From Desulfobacteraceae bacterium (GTDB lineage: Bacteria > Desulfobacterota > Desulfobacteria > Desulfobacterales > Desulfobacteraceae): DNA of 64,000 nucleotides. The stretch is taken from assembly GCA_016743945.1 (NCBI GenBank), contig JADGFI010000028.1:5869-69868 (forward strand), read 5' to 3'. Each line of letters opens with the position of its first letter. Positions within the stretch are counted from its first letter, which is position 1. Position numbers and translations under genes: made by a program. The notes under the pieces were generated by a model that was not told where the DNA came from, made no database searches, and saw nothing but the letters and a program-made list of their open reading frames with translations. Positions 26,277-34,129 of the stretch are shown piece by piece.

Positions 26277-27506
26277 ATGGAATATGTTGAAAAAAGAAAA
26301 AAATCTCGTCTTAAAACAGCGATCTCAGCATTTGGGCCTGCATGGGTAATCAGTGCGGTGGCCGCAGGTCCCGGAACAACCTTAAGCGTTGCAAAAGCAG
26401 GGGGTGTTTATGGATACAGCTTTTTGTGGGTAATTGTTTTAAGTGTTGTGCTGGCCTTTGTCTGCCAGTATATGGCTGCTAAAACAGCCCTTATCGGGGG
26501 CAAGGGGATTGTCGGAATTGTTGAAGAAAAGTGGGGGAAGAAATTTGCCTGGCTGGTTACCATTGATGCCCTTCTGGTTATCTGGCTGTGTAATGTGGTT
26601 TTATTGAAAATTCTTGTTTCAGTAACCGGGTTTGTAACCGGCATGACCACGCCCTTCTGGGGGGTGTTTTTTGTGGCTGTTTTTTATGGCCTTGTTGGCT
26701 GGGGCGGTTATAAAATTATCGAAACCATTTGTAAACTGGTTGTCTCCCTTTTGGTCATCTGTTTTATTGCCACTCTTTTTATCGCCAGGCCGGACCTGGG
26801 GCTGGTCCTGGGCGGCCTGGTTCCGAATTTTACAACCTTTGGTAAACCTGAAATTTTGATGATGACCGCCATAATGGGCGGTTCCATCCATGTCACCATC
26901 CTGTCCATGCAGACCTATACTGTCCATGAACGAGGATGGGGAAAAACGGATTTAAAATTGGCCTTGACCGATACCGCCGTATCGCTTCTCGGGGCGTTTG
27001 GATTATATTGCACGGCCATTTATCTTACCGGCGCAAGTGTGCTCCATCCCGAAGGCATTCAAGTTACCAGCTTGTTTGAAATGGCCGATGCCATTCGACC
27101 GCTTCTGGGCGAATATGCCCATGGGTTTTTCTGTTTGGGCATCTGGTGTGCTGTTTTTTCAACTATAATGCCCACCTTTATCGCAGCATCCTATGTCCTG
27201 GGGGATAAGATGAAATGGGATCTAAAAGTGAGGGATAAAAAATATAAGAGGATTATTCTTGCAGGGTGCCTCATTGCGCTGCCAGGGTCGTTTCTTCCCG
27301 GGAAACCCGTGAACCTTTTAATGTTGATGCTTGCCTTGGCGTTTATAGGCACCCCTCTCTTTGTGGGGATCTTCCTGAAATTACTCAATGATCGAGACTT
27401 TGCAAAGGAGAATAAGAATACATTTTTGCTCAATATGGGAGGCGGTCTGGCTTTTTTTGTGACGGTTTTTTTGGGTGTAAAATGGCTGTGGCAGATGTTA
27501 GGATGA
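26277..27506 (+). CDS. Nramp-superfamily transporter without the metal-binding motifs, in a thiamine operon
   Basis: This protein of about 409 residues has about 11 membrane segments. The N-terminus (FGPAWVISAVAAGPGTTLSVAKAGGVYGY) aligns in pattern with Nramp TM1, but the metal motif DPGN is replaced by GPGTT. At the TM6 position, where Nramps have MPH, it reads GGSIHVTILSMQ. It therefore should not carry manganese or iron in the usual way. It sits between thiM and thiE, 36 bases after thiM, under the TPP riboswitch. A thiamine, thiazole or pyrimidine precursor is the likely substrate. A TTG at 26262 is an alternative start. Confidence 0.75.
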   Translation: MEYVEKRKKSRLKTAISAFGPAWVISAVAAGPGTTLSVAKAGGVYGYSFLWVIVLSVVLAFVCQYMAAKTALIGGKGIVGIVEEKWGKKFAWLVTIDALLVIWLCNVVLLKILVSVTGFVTGMTTPFWGVFFVAVFYGLVGWGGYKIIETICKLVVSLLVICFIATLFIARPDLGLVLGGLVPNFTTFGKPEILMMTAIMGGSIHVTILSMQTYTVHERGWGKTDLKLALTDTAVSLLGAFGLYCTAIYLTGASVLHPEGIQVTSLFEMADAIRPLLGEYAHGFFCLGIWCAVFSTIMPTFIAASYVLGDKMKWDLKVRDKKYKRIILAGCLIALPGSFLPGKPVNLLMLMLALAFIGTPLFVGIFLKLLNDRDFAKENKNTFLLNMGGGLAFFVTVFLGVKWLWQMLG

Positions 27507-27600
27507 CAAAAATATCCTTCCTGAAATCAAAGGCCCGGCACAAACCGGTGTGACCTTATGGGGATCATTAATTCAGAACGGCAAAATAAAGGAATTAAAA

Positions 27601-28245
27601 TTGAAGTTAGATAAAAAATCTTTGTGCTTATATCTTGTAACAGACAGGGCATGGTTGAAAGAAAATTCCCTTGTTGAGGAAATTGAAAAGGCGGTTAAAT
27701 TTGGCGTTACATTTCTCCAGTTAAGAGAAAAAAAAATGCCTTTGACTGAATTTATAACAGAGGCAAAAAAAATTAAAATCCTTACCGATAAATACCATAT
27801 TCCCTTTGTCATTAATGACAATATTGATGTTGCCATGGCAATTGATGCAGATGGTGTTCATGTCGGGCAAACGGATATGAATGCCCGAGATGTGAGAAAA
27901 AGAATCGGTAACGATAAAATTTTGGGTGTGTCCGTTCGTACGGTGGAACAAGCCCTAACCGCACAAAATTGCGGGGCGGATTATCTAGGCGTAGGGGCGG
28001 TATTTCCCACCCAAACCAAGCTTGACGCGGATAAAGTCTCGTTTGACACCTTAAAAGCGATCACAAAAATGGTAACGATTCCTGTTGTGGCAATCGGTGG
28101 TATTAATGAAAATAATATCTTAAAATTAAAGGGAAGTCACATTGATGGTGTCGCCGTGGTATCAGCGATTCTTGCCAGACCCGATATTTGTCTTGCCACC
28201 CAAAATTTAAAAAAAATAGCCGAAGAAATGACAGGCGTCGCCTGA
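27601..28245 (+). CDS. thiE: thiamine-phosphate synthase
   Basis: This 214-residue TIM-barrel protein joins HMP-pyrophosphate and thiazole-phosphate to thiamine phosphate. Signatures: LYLVTDRAWLKENSLVEEIE, FLQLREKKM, FVINDNIDVAMAIDADGVHV GQTD, GADYLGVGAVFPTQTK and VVAIGGINENN. A TTG start at 27601 with AAAGGAAT upstream gives the usual length; a GTG at 27550 is also in frame but gives an unlike extension. thiD and a pyrimidine source are not in this operon. A terminator follows at 28257-28292. Confidence 0.93.
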   Translation: MKLDKKSLCLYLVTDRAWLKENSLVEEIEKAVKFGVTFLQLREKKMPLTEFITEAKKIKILTDKYHIPFVINDNIDVAMAIDADGVHVGQTDMNARDVRKRIGNDKILGVSVRTVEQALTAQNCGADYLGVGAVFPTQTKLDADKVSFDTLKAITKMVTIPVVAIGGINENNILKLKGSHIDGVAVVSAILARPDICLATQNLKKIAEEMTGVA

Positions 28246-28256
28246 GCATGGATGAG

Positions 28257-28292
28257 AACCCACCAGCCCTGGATTTCAGGGGTGGTGGGTTT
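28257..28292. terminator. intrinsic terminator between thiE and the convergent acyl-CoA dehydrogenase
   Basis: AACCCACCAGCCCTG and CAGGGGTGGTGGGTT form a stem of about 15 pairs with two imperfections and a 5-base loop, followed by TT. It lies in the 72-bp gap between convergent genes and could serve both. Confidence 0.75.
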
Positions 28293-28317
28293 TATCTTTA
28301 CCATGCTCCGGCCTCGG

Positions 28318-29562
28318 TTATTCAAAAATTTTTTCGTCAATCGCCTCAGATTCGGCAGCATCTGCTTCCATATCCCGGATATTACCCTGACCTTTATCCT
28401 GCCAATATTGCTTGTACCATTCATTGGCAATGATCACGGACATGACCTCGTTGGTTCCGGTCCAGATGGAAGCAAGTCTTAAGTCTCTTACGATTCGCTC
28501 CACCGGATAGATATTGGTGTATCCAATGCCGCCCATGACCTGCATGGCATTGTTTGCCGCTTTCTGGCAGGATTCCGTTACAAATTTTTTGGATTGGGAG
28601 ACCAGGCGCCGGATTTGTTTGTCATTGATTCGTTCATCCACGGCTCTTGCCGTCGTATAGATCATGGCCCGGGAAGCATCCAGAAGGGTGACAGCTTCTG
28701 CCACCTGGAAGGAGACGCCCTGGAAATTTGCCACGGGCTGGCCGAATGCTTTTCTTTTTGAGGTGTACCCTGTGGCCACATCAATTGCCGGTGCGGCGGC
28801 CCCAATGGTCATGGCCGCTGTCCCCAGACGTTCTGGAATCATCATGGTCTTAAAGATTTTCACCCCCTGGTTCAGTTTTCCCAGCAGGTTCTCCTTGGGG
28901 ACGCGTACATCCGCAAACACCATCCGGGCAGCCCCGCCGCCCCGGCAGCCCATAAGGCCGTACAGGTATTCGCTTTTAACGCCCTGGGTTTTGTCCACAA
29001 TAAAGCAGGAGATGCCCTCATGGGGCTTGGCATCGGGATCGGTCCTGGCATAGACCAGAAAATAATCAGCCCCTTCTCCGCCTACGATGAATCGTTTCTG
29101 GCCGTTTAACACAAAGTGATCCCCCCGGTCCGTGGCCGTGGTGGTGGTGCCAAAAAAATCAGACCCTCCCCTGGGCTCGGTCAGGCATTCGGCGGCAAAA
29201 ATATCGCCTGCCAGAAGGGGTTTGACATATTTTTCCTTCTGGGCATCATTGCCGTGGAGAATAATGGCATCGCAGACAAGTTCCGCCCCCACGCCAAAGG
29301 TGCAGGCAAAAATATACCCCAGCATTCCCACCTCTTCCATTACCATGCAGGTTGCAACCCAGTCCATTCCCCTGCCGCCCCATTTTTTGGGATAGCGGCA
29401 TCCCATGAGGTTTCGTCTTCCTGCTTCCTGGAGAAATTCTTTTGGGAACTGGATAATCTCTGCATCCATGTCCAGTATCATTTTCCGTGGGATTGATTTT
29501 ACAAAATCCCGGGCTTCGTCCCGGAGTTTTTTTTGGTCTTCATTTAAAAGATAATCAAACAT
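28318..29562 (-). CDS. acyl-CoA dehydrogenase
   Basis: This 414-residue FAD enzyme introduces the trans-2 double bond into an acyl-CoA. Family marks are AAECLTEPRGGSDF (FAD/substrate strand), FIVGGEGADYFLVYART, RLGTAAMTIGAA, and MQVMGGIGYTNIYPVERIVRD with a short catalytic-base region. It lies 11 bases behind the acyl-CoA synthetase gene, so the pair forms an activation and oxidation module for a fatty or branched acid. The C-terminus (MEADAAESEAIDEKIFE) is an acidic extension. Electrons would go to ETF, which is not in the window. Confidence 0.92.
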   Translation of the reverse strand: MFDYLLNEDQKKLRDEARDFVKSIPRKMILDMDAEIIQFPKEFLQEAGRRNLMGCRYPKKWGGRGMDWVATCMVMEEVGMLGYIFACTFGVGAELVCDAIILHGNDAQKEKYVKPLLAGDIFAAECLTEPRGGSDFFGTTTTATDRGDHFVLNGQKRFIVGGEGADYFLVYARTDPDAKPHEGISCFIVDKTQGVKSEYLYGLMGCRGGGAARMVFADVRVPKENLLGKLNQGVKIFKTMMIPERLGTAAMTIGAAAPAIDVATGYTSKRKAFGQPVANFQGVSFQVAEAVTLLDASRAMIYTTARAVDERINDKQIRRLVSQSKKFVTESCQKAANNAMQVMGGIGYTNIYPVERIVRDLRLASIWTGTNEVMSVIIANEWYKQYWQDKGQGNIRDMEADAAESEAIDEKIFE

Positions 29563-29573
29563 ATGGGGGGTCC

Positions 29574-31085
29574 TTATTGGTTTTTAAATTGTTGTCGAAG
29601 TTTGTATTTCATGACTTTTCCACTGGGGGTATGGGGCAGTTCCGAAATAAAATGAAATGCTTTGGGGATTTTAAACTTTGCCAACCGGTGAGCCAAAAAT
29701 GCGGATAATTCTTCGGCGGTCACCTGGGTCTCCTTGTCCAGAACAATCACGGCATGGACGGTTTCCCCCCAGTCGGCATGGGCGGCTCCGATGACAGCGA
29801 CCTGGCTGATACCGGGGTGTTCCATGATCCTGTCTTCCACCTCCTTGGAATACACATTTTCTCCGCCTGTGACAATCATATCCTTGATGCGATCCACGAT
29901 AAAAAGGTAGCCGGTCTCATCGATTCTGACCATGTCACCGGTTTTGTACCAGCCGTCCATAAATGCCGCCCGGGTGGCGTCCGGGTTGTTCAGGTAGGCC
30001 TTCATCATGGAGTCTGCCTTGAGCCATATTTCGCCGGTTTCACCGGGAGCGGCCTGTGTCGTTTCATCTTTCATCACCTTCATCTTCGCACCGGGAAGGG
30101 GTTTATTACCGATGGAACCTGCGTGTTTTTCATGGTCCTCCGGGGTGAGTATCGTTCCTGTAGGACCGGATTCCGTCATGCCGTATACCTGGAAAAACCG
30201 GTCCGAGCGATAGCTTTTGACCAGTTTTTTTACCGTTTCCGGGGCAATGGGGCCGCCGCCGTATATCCATGCCTTCATGGACGACAGGTCGAAATTTGCA
30301 AAATGGGGGATCACCTTAAGGGGCATGAGATAGGAAATGGGCGCTCCAAAATAGGCTGTGCACTGCCGTTTCTCAATGGCTTCAAGGAAAAGCAGGGGAT
30401 GGTATTCCCGGATGAGGACAGCGGTGCCGCCCACGGTGGTGATACCCATGAACCAGTTGTTTAAGGGAGAGGAATGCCAGATGGGCATGGCAATGAGCAT
30501 CCGATCATTTACATCGAGGTTTATGGCCATGGCACCGGTGATTCCGGCTGCGACAACACTTTTATGGGTGTGAAGGCATCCCTTGGGGTTGCCGGTGGTG
30601 CCGCTGGTATACAGTATTTGGGCCATATCTTCTGCCCCAATATAGATCGGGGTAAATAGCGGTGTCCCAGCCACGGCATCCCCTATAAAATCAATCCCCT
30701 CCGTCCGGGTGTCCATGCTTAATTTTTGTATCTTTTGTCCCAGGCCTCGGGCAACACCATTGAGGCTGCCGTCAAACAAAAAAAGTCGGGCCTGGCTGTC
30801 TTCAAGGATATAATCCACCTCAGGGGCCGTGAGTTTGTGATTGACCGGGACCACAATCCCACCGGCCTTAAGGACACCGAAAAAGGAGAAGACAAAGTCA
30901 AAGCTGTTCTGGCCCATAATCGCCACTGGATCTCCTTTTTTTATCCCCAGGGCCTGGAAGCAGGCGGCGGCCTGTTCGCTTTTCTTTTTGACATCCTGAA
31001 AGGTAAATTCTGTTTCCATGTCACACAGGGCAAGTTTGTCGGGGTGATTTTGAGCATTGGTATCAACAAGTTTTACAATGGTCAC
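29574..31085 (-). CDS. AMP-forming acyl-CoA synthetase
   Basis: This 503-residue protein belongs to the ANL adenylating family. The P-loop is YTSGTTGNPKGCLHTH (A3), the A5 region YGMTESGPTG, the A8 hinge GWYKTGDMVRIDETGYLFIVDRIKDM and the A10 catalytic lysine PSGKVMKYKL. It activates a fatty or short acid as acyl-CoA for the dehydrogenase behind it. Its start overlaps the stop of the MerR gene (ATGA at 31082-31085), so the operon order is regulator, ligase, dehydrogenase. Substrate cannot be read from the sequence. Confidence 0.92.
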   Translation of the reverse strand: MTIVKLVDTNAQNHPDKLALCDMETEFTFQDVKKKSEQAAACFQALGIKKGDPVAIMGQNSFDFVFSFFGVLKAGGIVVPVNHKLTAPEVDYILEDSQARLFLFDGSLNGVARGLGQKIQKLSMDTRTEGIDFIGDAVAGTPLFTPIYIGAEDMAQILYTSGTTGNPKGCLHTHKSVVAAGITGAMAINLDVNDRMLIAMPIWHSSPLNNWFMGITTVGGTAVLIREYHPLLFLEAIEKRQCTAYFGAPISYLMPLKVIPHFANFDLSSMKAWIYGGGPIAPETVKKLVKSYRSDRFFQVYGMTESGPTGTILTPEDHEKHAGSIGNKPLPGAKMKVMKDETTQAAPGETGEIWLKADSMMKAYLNNPDATRAAFMDGWYKTGDMVRIDETGYLFIVDRIKDMIVTGGENVYSKEVEDRIMEHPGISQVAVIGAAHADWGETVHAVIVLDKETQVTAEELSAFLAHRLAKFKIPKAFHFISELPHTPSGKVMKYKLRQQFKNQ

Positions 31086-31537
31086 TTTTTTCCCTCCTGG
31101 TCTTGGTCGTCTGTTTGCTGTTTCAATTGAGTGATGCGATGGACAAGTTTTTGCCGGGTCGCCAGAATATCTTGTTCCAGAAGTTCCAACTCCTTTTTTC
31201 TGTCCTGGAGTTGTTTTAATTTGGTGTCCCCGTACGCGAGGCTTTTTTCAATCTGTTGGAGTTCATCCGGGTCGGCATTGGCCATGCCGATCATCTCAGA
31301 AATTTCCTCCAGGCTGAATCCAAACCGTTTTCCCCGAAGGATCAGCTTGAGTCTCGCCTTGTTTCTGGGGGTATAAACCCGCTGGTTGCCGGTGGTCCGA
31401 CTGGGCTGGATCAGTCCTTTTTCTTCGTAAAAACGGATGGTCCGGGTGCTGATATCCAGCTGGTCCGCGATTTGGGAGATGGTCCACCTCTTCTTGTTCT
31501 CCTTTTCCCGGCTGATTTGTTTTTCTTTTCTGTTCAT
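31082..31537 (-). CDS. MerR-family regulator of acyl-CoA degradation
   Basis: This 151-residue protein has the MerR winged HTH (WTISQIADQLDISTRTIRFYEEKGLIQPSR) at about 17-85 and a long coiled coil (about 95-140) for dimerisation. The metal cysteines of CueR/ZntR types are absent, and it is like LiuR-type regulators of acyl-CoA catabolism. It is the first gene of the operon. A 26-bp inverted repeat lies just upstream of its start, so it very probably controls its own operon in response to an acyl-CoA. Confidence 0.88.
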   Translation of the reverse strand: MNRKEKQISREKENKKRWTISQIADQLDISTRTIRFYEEKGLIQPSRTTGNQRVYTPRNKARLKLILRGKRFGFSLEEISEMIGMANADPDELQQIEKSLAYGDTKLKQLQDRKKELELLEQDILATRQKLVHRITQLKQQTDDQDQEGKK

Positions 31538-31558
31538 TGGCTCTCCTGAAACATTGAC

Positions 31559-31584
31559 TACAGTTAACGTTTACGTAAACTGTA
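31559..31584 (-). promoter_or_regulatory. 26-bp inverted repeat, MerR/LiuR-like operator
   Basis: TACAGTTAACGT and ACGTAAACTGTA are inverted repeats, with mismatches only at the pair 31566/31577 and the centre. The inner GTTTACGTAAAC is also a 12-bp palindrome. Long, compact dyads of this kind lie in the long spacer of MerR-regulated promoters. It lies 22 bases upstream of the MerR gene start. Confidence 0.6.
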
Positions 31585-31737
31585 ATTAATGCCTTGTCAA
31601 CAAAAAAAAGGAGTGTTCTCTTTGACGAAAATGAGGAAATCAAGTTAAGTGCCTAGCTCAAATGCATTGAAAATAATGTTCAAGAATTGGAATAGAGGTG
31701 GGATGATCTGTTTGAAGCCTGCTCGGGCTTGGTGAAT

Positions 31738-32496
31738 TTAGTGGGCGGGTACCGGCAGTTTCCGCTGGGTATAATACCCAATGATGATCTTTTTGATTTC
31801 TCCCTCTTCAATCATTTGACGGATCACAGATTCGATGGCTTGGATGTCATCCATCATATGAGATTTTCTTGAAATACCGATATAGACCTGTTTTTTTTTG
31901 CTGAAGCGGTAATGGGCAATGTCAATCTTATCTGCAATTTTCATCTTGTGAATTTGATCAATGCCAGGGCCTTCTGGAAAAATTACCGTGTCCAGGCGTC
32001 CAAGCAAAAGTTTTTTGAAATTGATCATTCCTCCGGGGACCGGTTCCTTGTTTAATCGTTTATCTTCGTCAAATTGATGAAAGTATTTTGATCCCAGGAT
32101 GGTTCCGATTTTTAAAGGATAGAGATTCTTATAGGTCTGAATGAGGGAAGATTTACCTTTGGGAACAAAAAAAACAGTGTCTGACCGTTCTATATAAGGG
32201 GGCTGAACAAAGTGAATATATTCCTCCCGTTCCGGCCTTTTCAGCAGGCCTGCCATAAGATCAATGGTGCCGTCTTTCATCATATAAAGACGCCTTTTAA
32301 AGGGGTCTTCCTGGAGGATAAGCGTGACCTTTAATTTTTTGGCAATGGCATTTAAAAGCTCTTCATCTATGCCATTTCTGCTTTCTTTTGCCACTGAAGT
32401 GACCAGGGTCTTGGCAATTAAAGGAGAAAGGAACCCAATAAGGGAGGTGAGCAGCAGCGATAAACAGATTAGAATTTTCATTGCACTATTATTCAT
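31738..32496 (-). CDS. orphan periplasmic solute-binding protein (family 3 type)
   Basis: This 252-residue protein has a signal peptide (ILICLSLLLTSLIGFLSPLIA) and the two-lobed fold of amino-acid-type binding proteins: NGIDEELLNAIAKKLKV, GTIDLMAGLLKRPEREEYIHF and SYFLS-type hinge replaced by KIGTILGSKYF. No ABC permease or ATPase lies nearby. Such lone proteins often feed other sensors or are remnants of lost transporters. Two similar orphans are in the window (47589 and 53917). Ligand unknown. Confidence 0.8.
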   Translation of the reverse strand: MNNSAMKILICLSLLLTSLIGFLSPLIAKTLVTSVAKESRNGIDEELLNAIAKKLKVTLILQEDPFKRRLYMMKDGTIDLMAGLLKRPEREEYIHFVQPPYIERSDTVFFVPKGKSSLIQTYKNLYPLKIGTILGSKYFHQFDEDKRLNKEPVPGGMINFKKLLLGRLDTVIFPEGPGIDQIHKMKIADKIDIAHYRFSKKKQVYIGISRKSHMMDDIQAIESVIRQMIEEGEIKKIIIGYYTQRKLPVPAH

Positions 32497-32792
32497 AGTT
32501 TAAGCTTGCAGTATGGGCGAACCCGTCTCTCCTAAAAAATCCATGTAAAAAAAATCATATCAGAAATCAAAAAACCTGTAAAGACTAAGCCCTAACAACT
32601 CTTTGATCTTTTAGCGTTTGGATGGGGTTTGATGATTGTTTCAGATTTTGTTTCAGCCCGGCATGAAATCCAAAAAAAAACTTTGATTTTATTGATTTTA
32701 AGGATTTTTTCCATATGGAGGGAATGGGCTGTTTTTAAATAATTTTTTTTTAGGGGGTGTATGAAATTCGTATTGATGCTTCGCTTCTTAAT

Positions 32793-33420
32793 TTAAGATG
32801 TCATGAAAACAATGATGCGCTGCCGGAATATCAGGATATGGTCGTGAATGAGTTCTTTGAGCCTTGGCCCATCTTTTTCCAAAACGGCGCTGATTATTTT
32901 TTCATGCTCCTGAAAGACCACCTCATGGTGGGCTTCAATGGGTTTTTTGGGGCCAATTATATTATCATAGGATAAATAGGAGAGTCGTTTTGCCTCGGTT
33001 CTAACATCCCCCACCGCCCGGACGAGAAATTCATTTTGGGAGCACCTTGCAAAATTCATGTGAAATTTATGGTTTGCCTCCACCAGGCCAAAAACATCAT
33101 TCTCCTGGATGGCCTTTTGGACATTCTGATTGGTGGCTTTCATTCGTTTGATGAACGTGGAACAATCCTTTTTAATGGCAATATCCACCAGGCCCATCTC
33201 GATGAGGTTCATGCTTTCAAACATGGCCTTGGTGTTTTGCAGGGTAATCGGTCGGACAATCACCCCCCTTTTCGGGTGGGATTCCACCATTTTTTCGCCA
33301 TGGGGCCTGACAAGAGCTTCTCGTATGGGGGTCCTGCCGATGCCCAGATCCTCCACCAGTTGACTTTCTTCAAGGCGCTGGCTGTGTTGATAATCAAATT
33401 ACCTTTATTAAATTTTCTCT
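32793..33420 (-). pseudogene. GntR-family (FCD) regulator with damaged N-terminus
   Basis: The FCD effector domain is intact (KFHMNFARCSQNEFLVRAVG, EAHHEVVFQEHEKIISAVLE) and the second half of the winged helix is present (VEDLGIGRTPIREALVRP). Upstream pieces of the HTH are in other frames: RENLIK, then GNLIINTASA, then QRLEESQLVEDLG. An ATG at 33356 gives a 187-residue product lacking the first DNA-binding helix. It lies directly behind the HAD gene. Either it is a decaying regulator or the region carries sequence errors. A shortened protein from 33356 could still bind its ligand but hardly DNA. Confidence 0.65.
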
Positions 33421-33427
33421 GCTAAAT

Positions 33428-34114
33428 CTAATGTATTAGGTCTGGTAATTCCATAAGGGTTTTAAGTTCAAAATTCGGTTTGCCCGGGAGTCGTTCTTTA
33501 CTCTGACCAAATCGATTAATCCAGGCCACATTAAATCCAAAAGCGGAAGCCCCGGAAGCATCCCAGGCATTGGAGGACTGAAATATGATCTCATGGGAAT
33601 GAAGATTTAACTGATCCACAGCAAGTTGATATACACTGGGATCAGGCTTGAACGTTCCGATTTGCTCAACAGAAAGAGTGATATCTATTAAATCCGAAAT
33701 TCCTGATTTTTTTACAGCCGAGTCAAGCATTTCATGGGTACCATTGGATAAAATGGCCAGTTTAAAACCACGGGTTTTCAAAAGGAATAATACGTCTGGT
33801 ACTTCTGGATAACACTCCAGGCTCAGATAAGCGTTCATTAGATCGTTCTTCAGATCCAGGTTGGTTATCTGGTGCATGTCAAAAGCGAAGTCAAGTGCAT
33901 CCTGGGTTACCTGCCAAAAATCGGCATGATGCTTCATCAGGCTGCGCAACCAGGTATATTCCAACTGTTTGGTTCGCCAGAGCAAAGAGATCTGGTCTGC
34001 TGCATCCCCCAATTGTTTTCGATGTTTTCCAATCGCCGAATGATGGTCAAAAAGGGTCCCATACGCATCGAATACACAGGCTTTTATGCCGTCAATTTTA
34101 TTGTTTTGTGACAT
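33428..34114 (-). CDS. haloacid dehalogenase type II (HAD family)
   Basis: This 228-residue HAD protein starts with the nucleophile motif FDAYGTLFD, has motif II as LAILSNGTHEMLDSAV, and ends with the type II dehalogenase loop FQSSNAWDASGASAFGFNVA WINR. It hydrolyses 2-haloalkanoic acids to hydroxy acids in characterised relatives. It lies 15 bases behind the helicase gene on the same strand. In a marine anaerobe a natural haloacid is possible, but the natural substrate is not known. Confidence 0.85.
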   Translation of the reverse strand: MSQNNKIDGIKACVFDAYGTLFDHHSAIGKHRKQLGDAADQISLLWRTKQLEYTWLRSLMKHHADFWQVTQDALDFAFDMHQITNLDLKNDLMNAYLSLECYPEVPDVLFLLKTRGFKLAILSNGTHEMLDSAVKKSGISDLIDITLSVEQIGTFKPDPSVYQLAVDQLNLHSHEIIFQSSNAWDASGASAFGFNVAWINRFGQSKERLPGKPNFELKTLMELPDLIH

Positions 34115-34129
34115 GAGTCCTCCCTTAAT

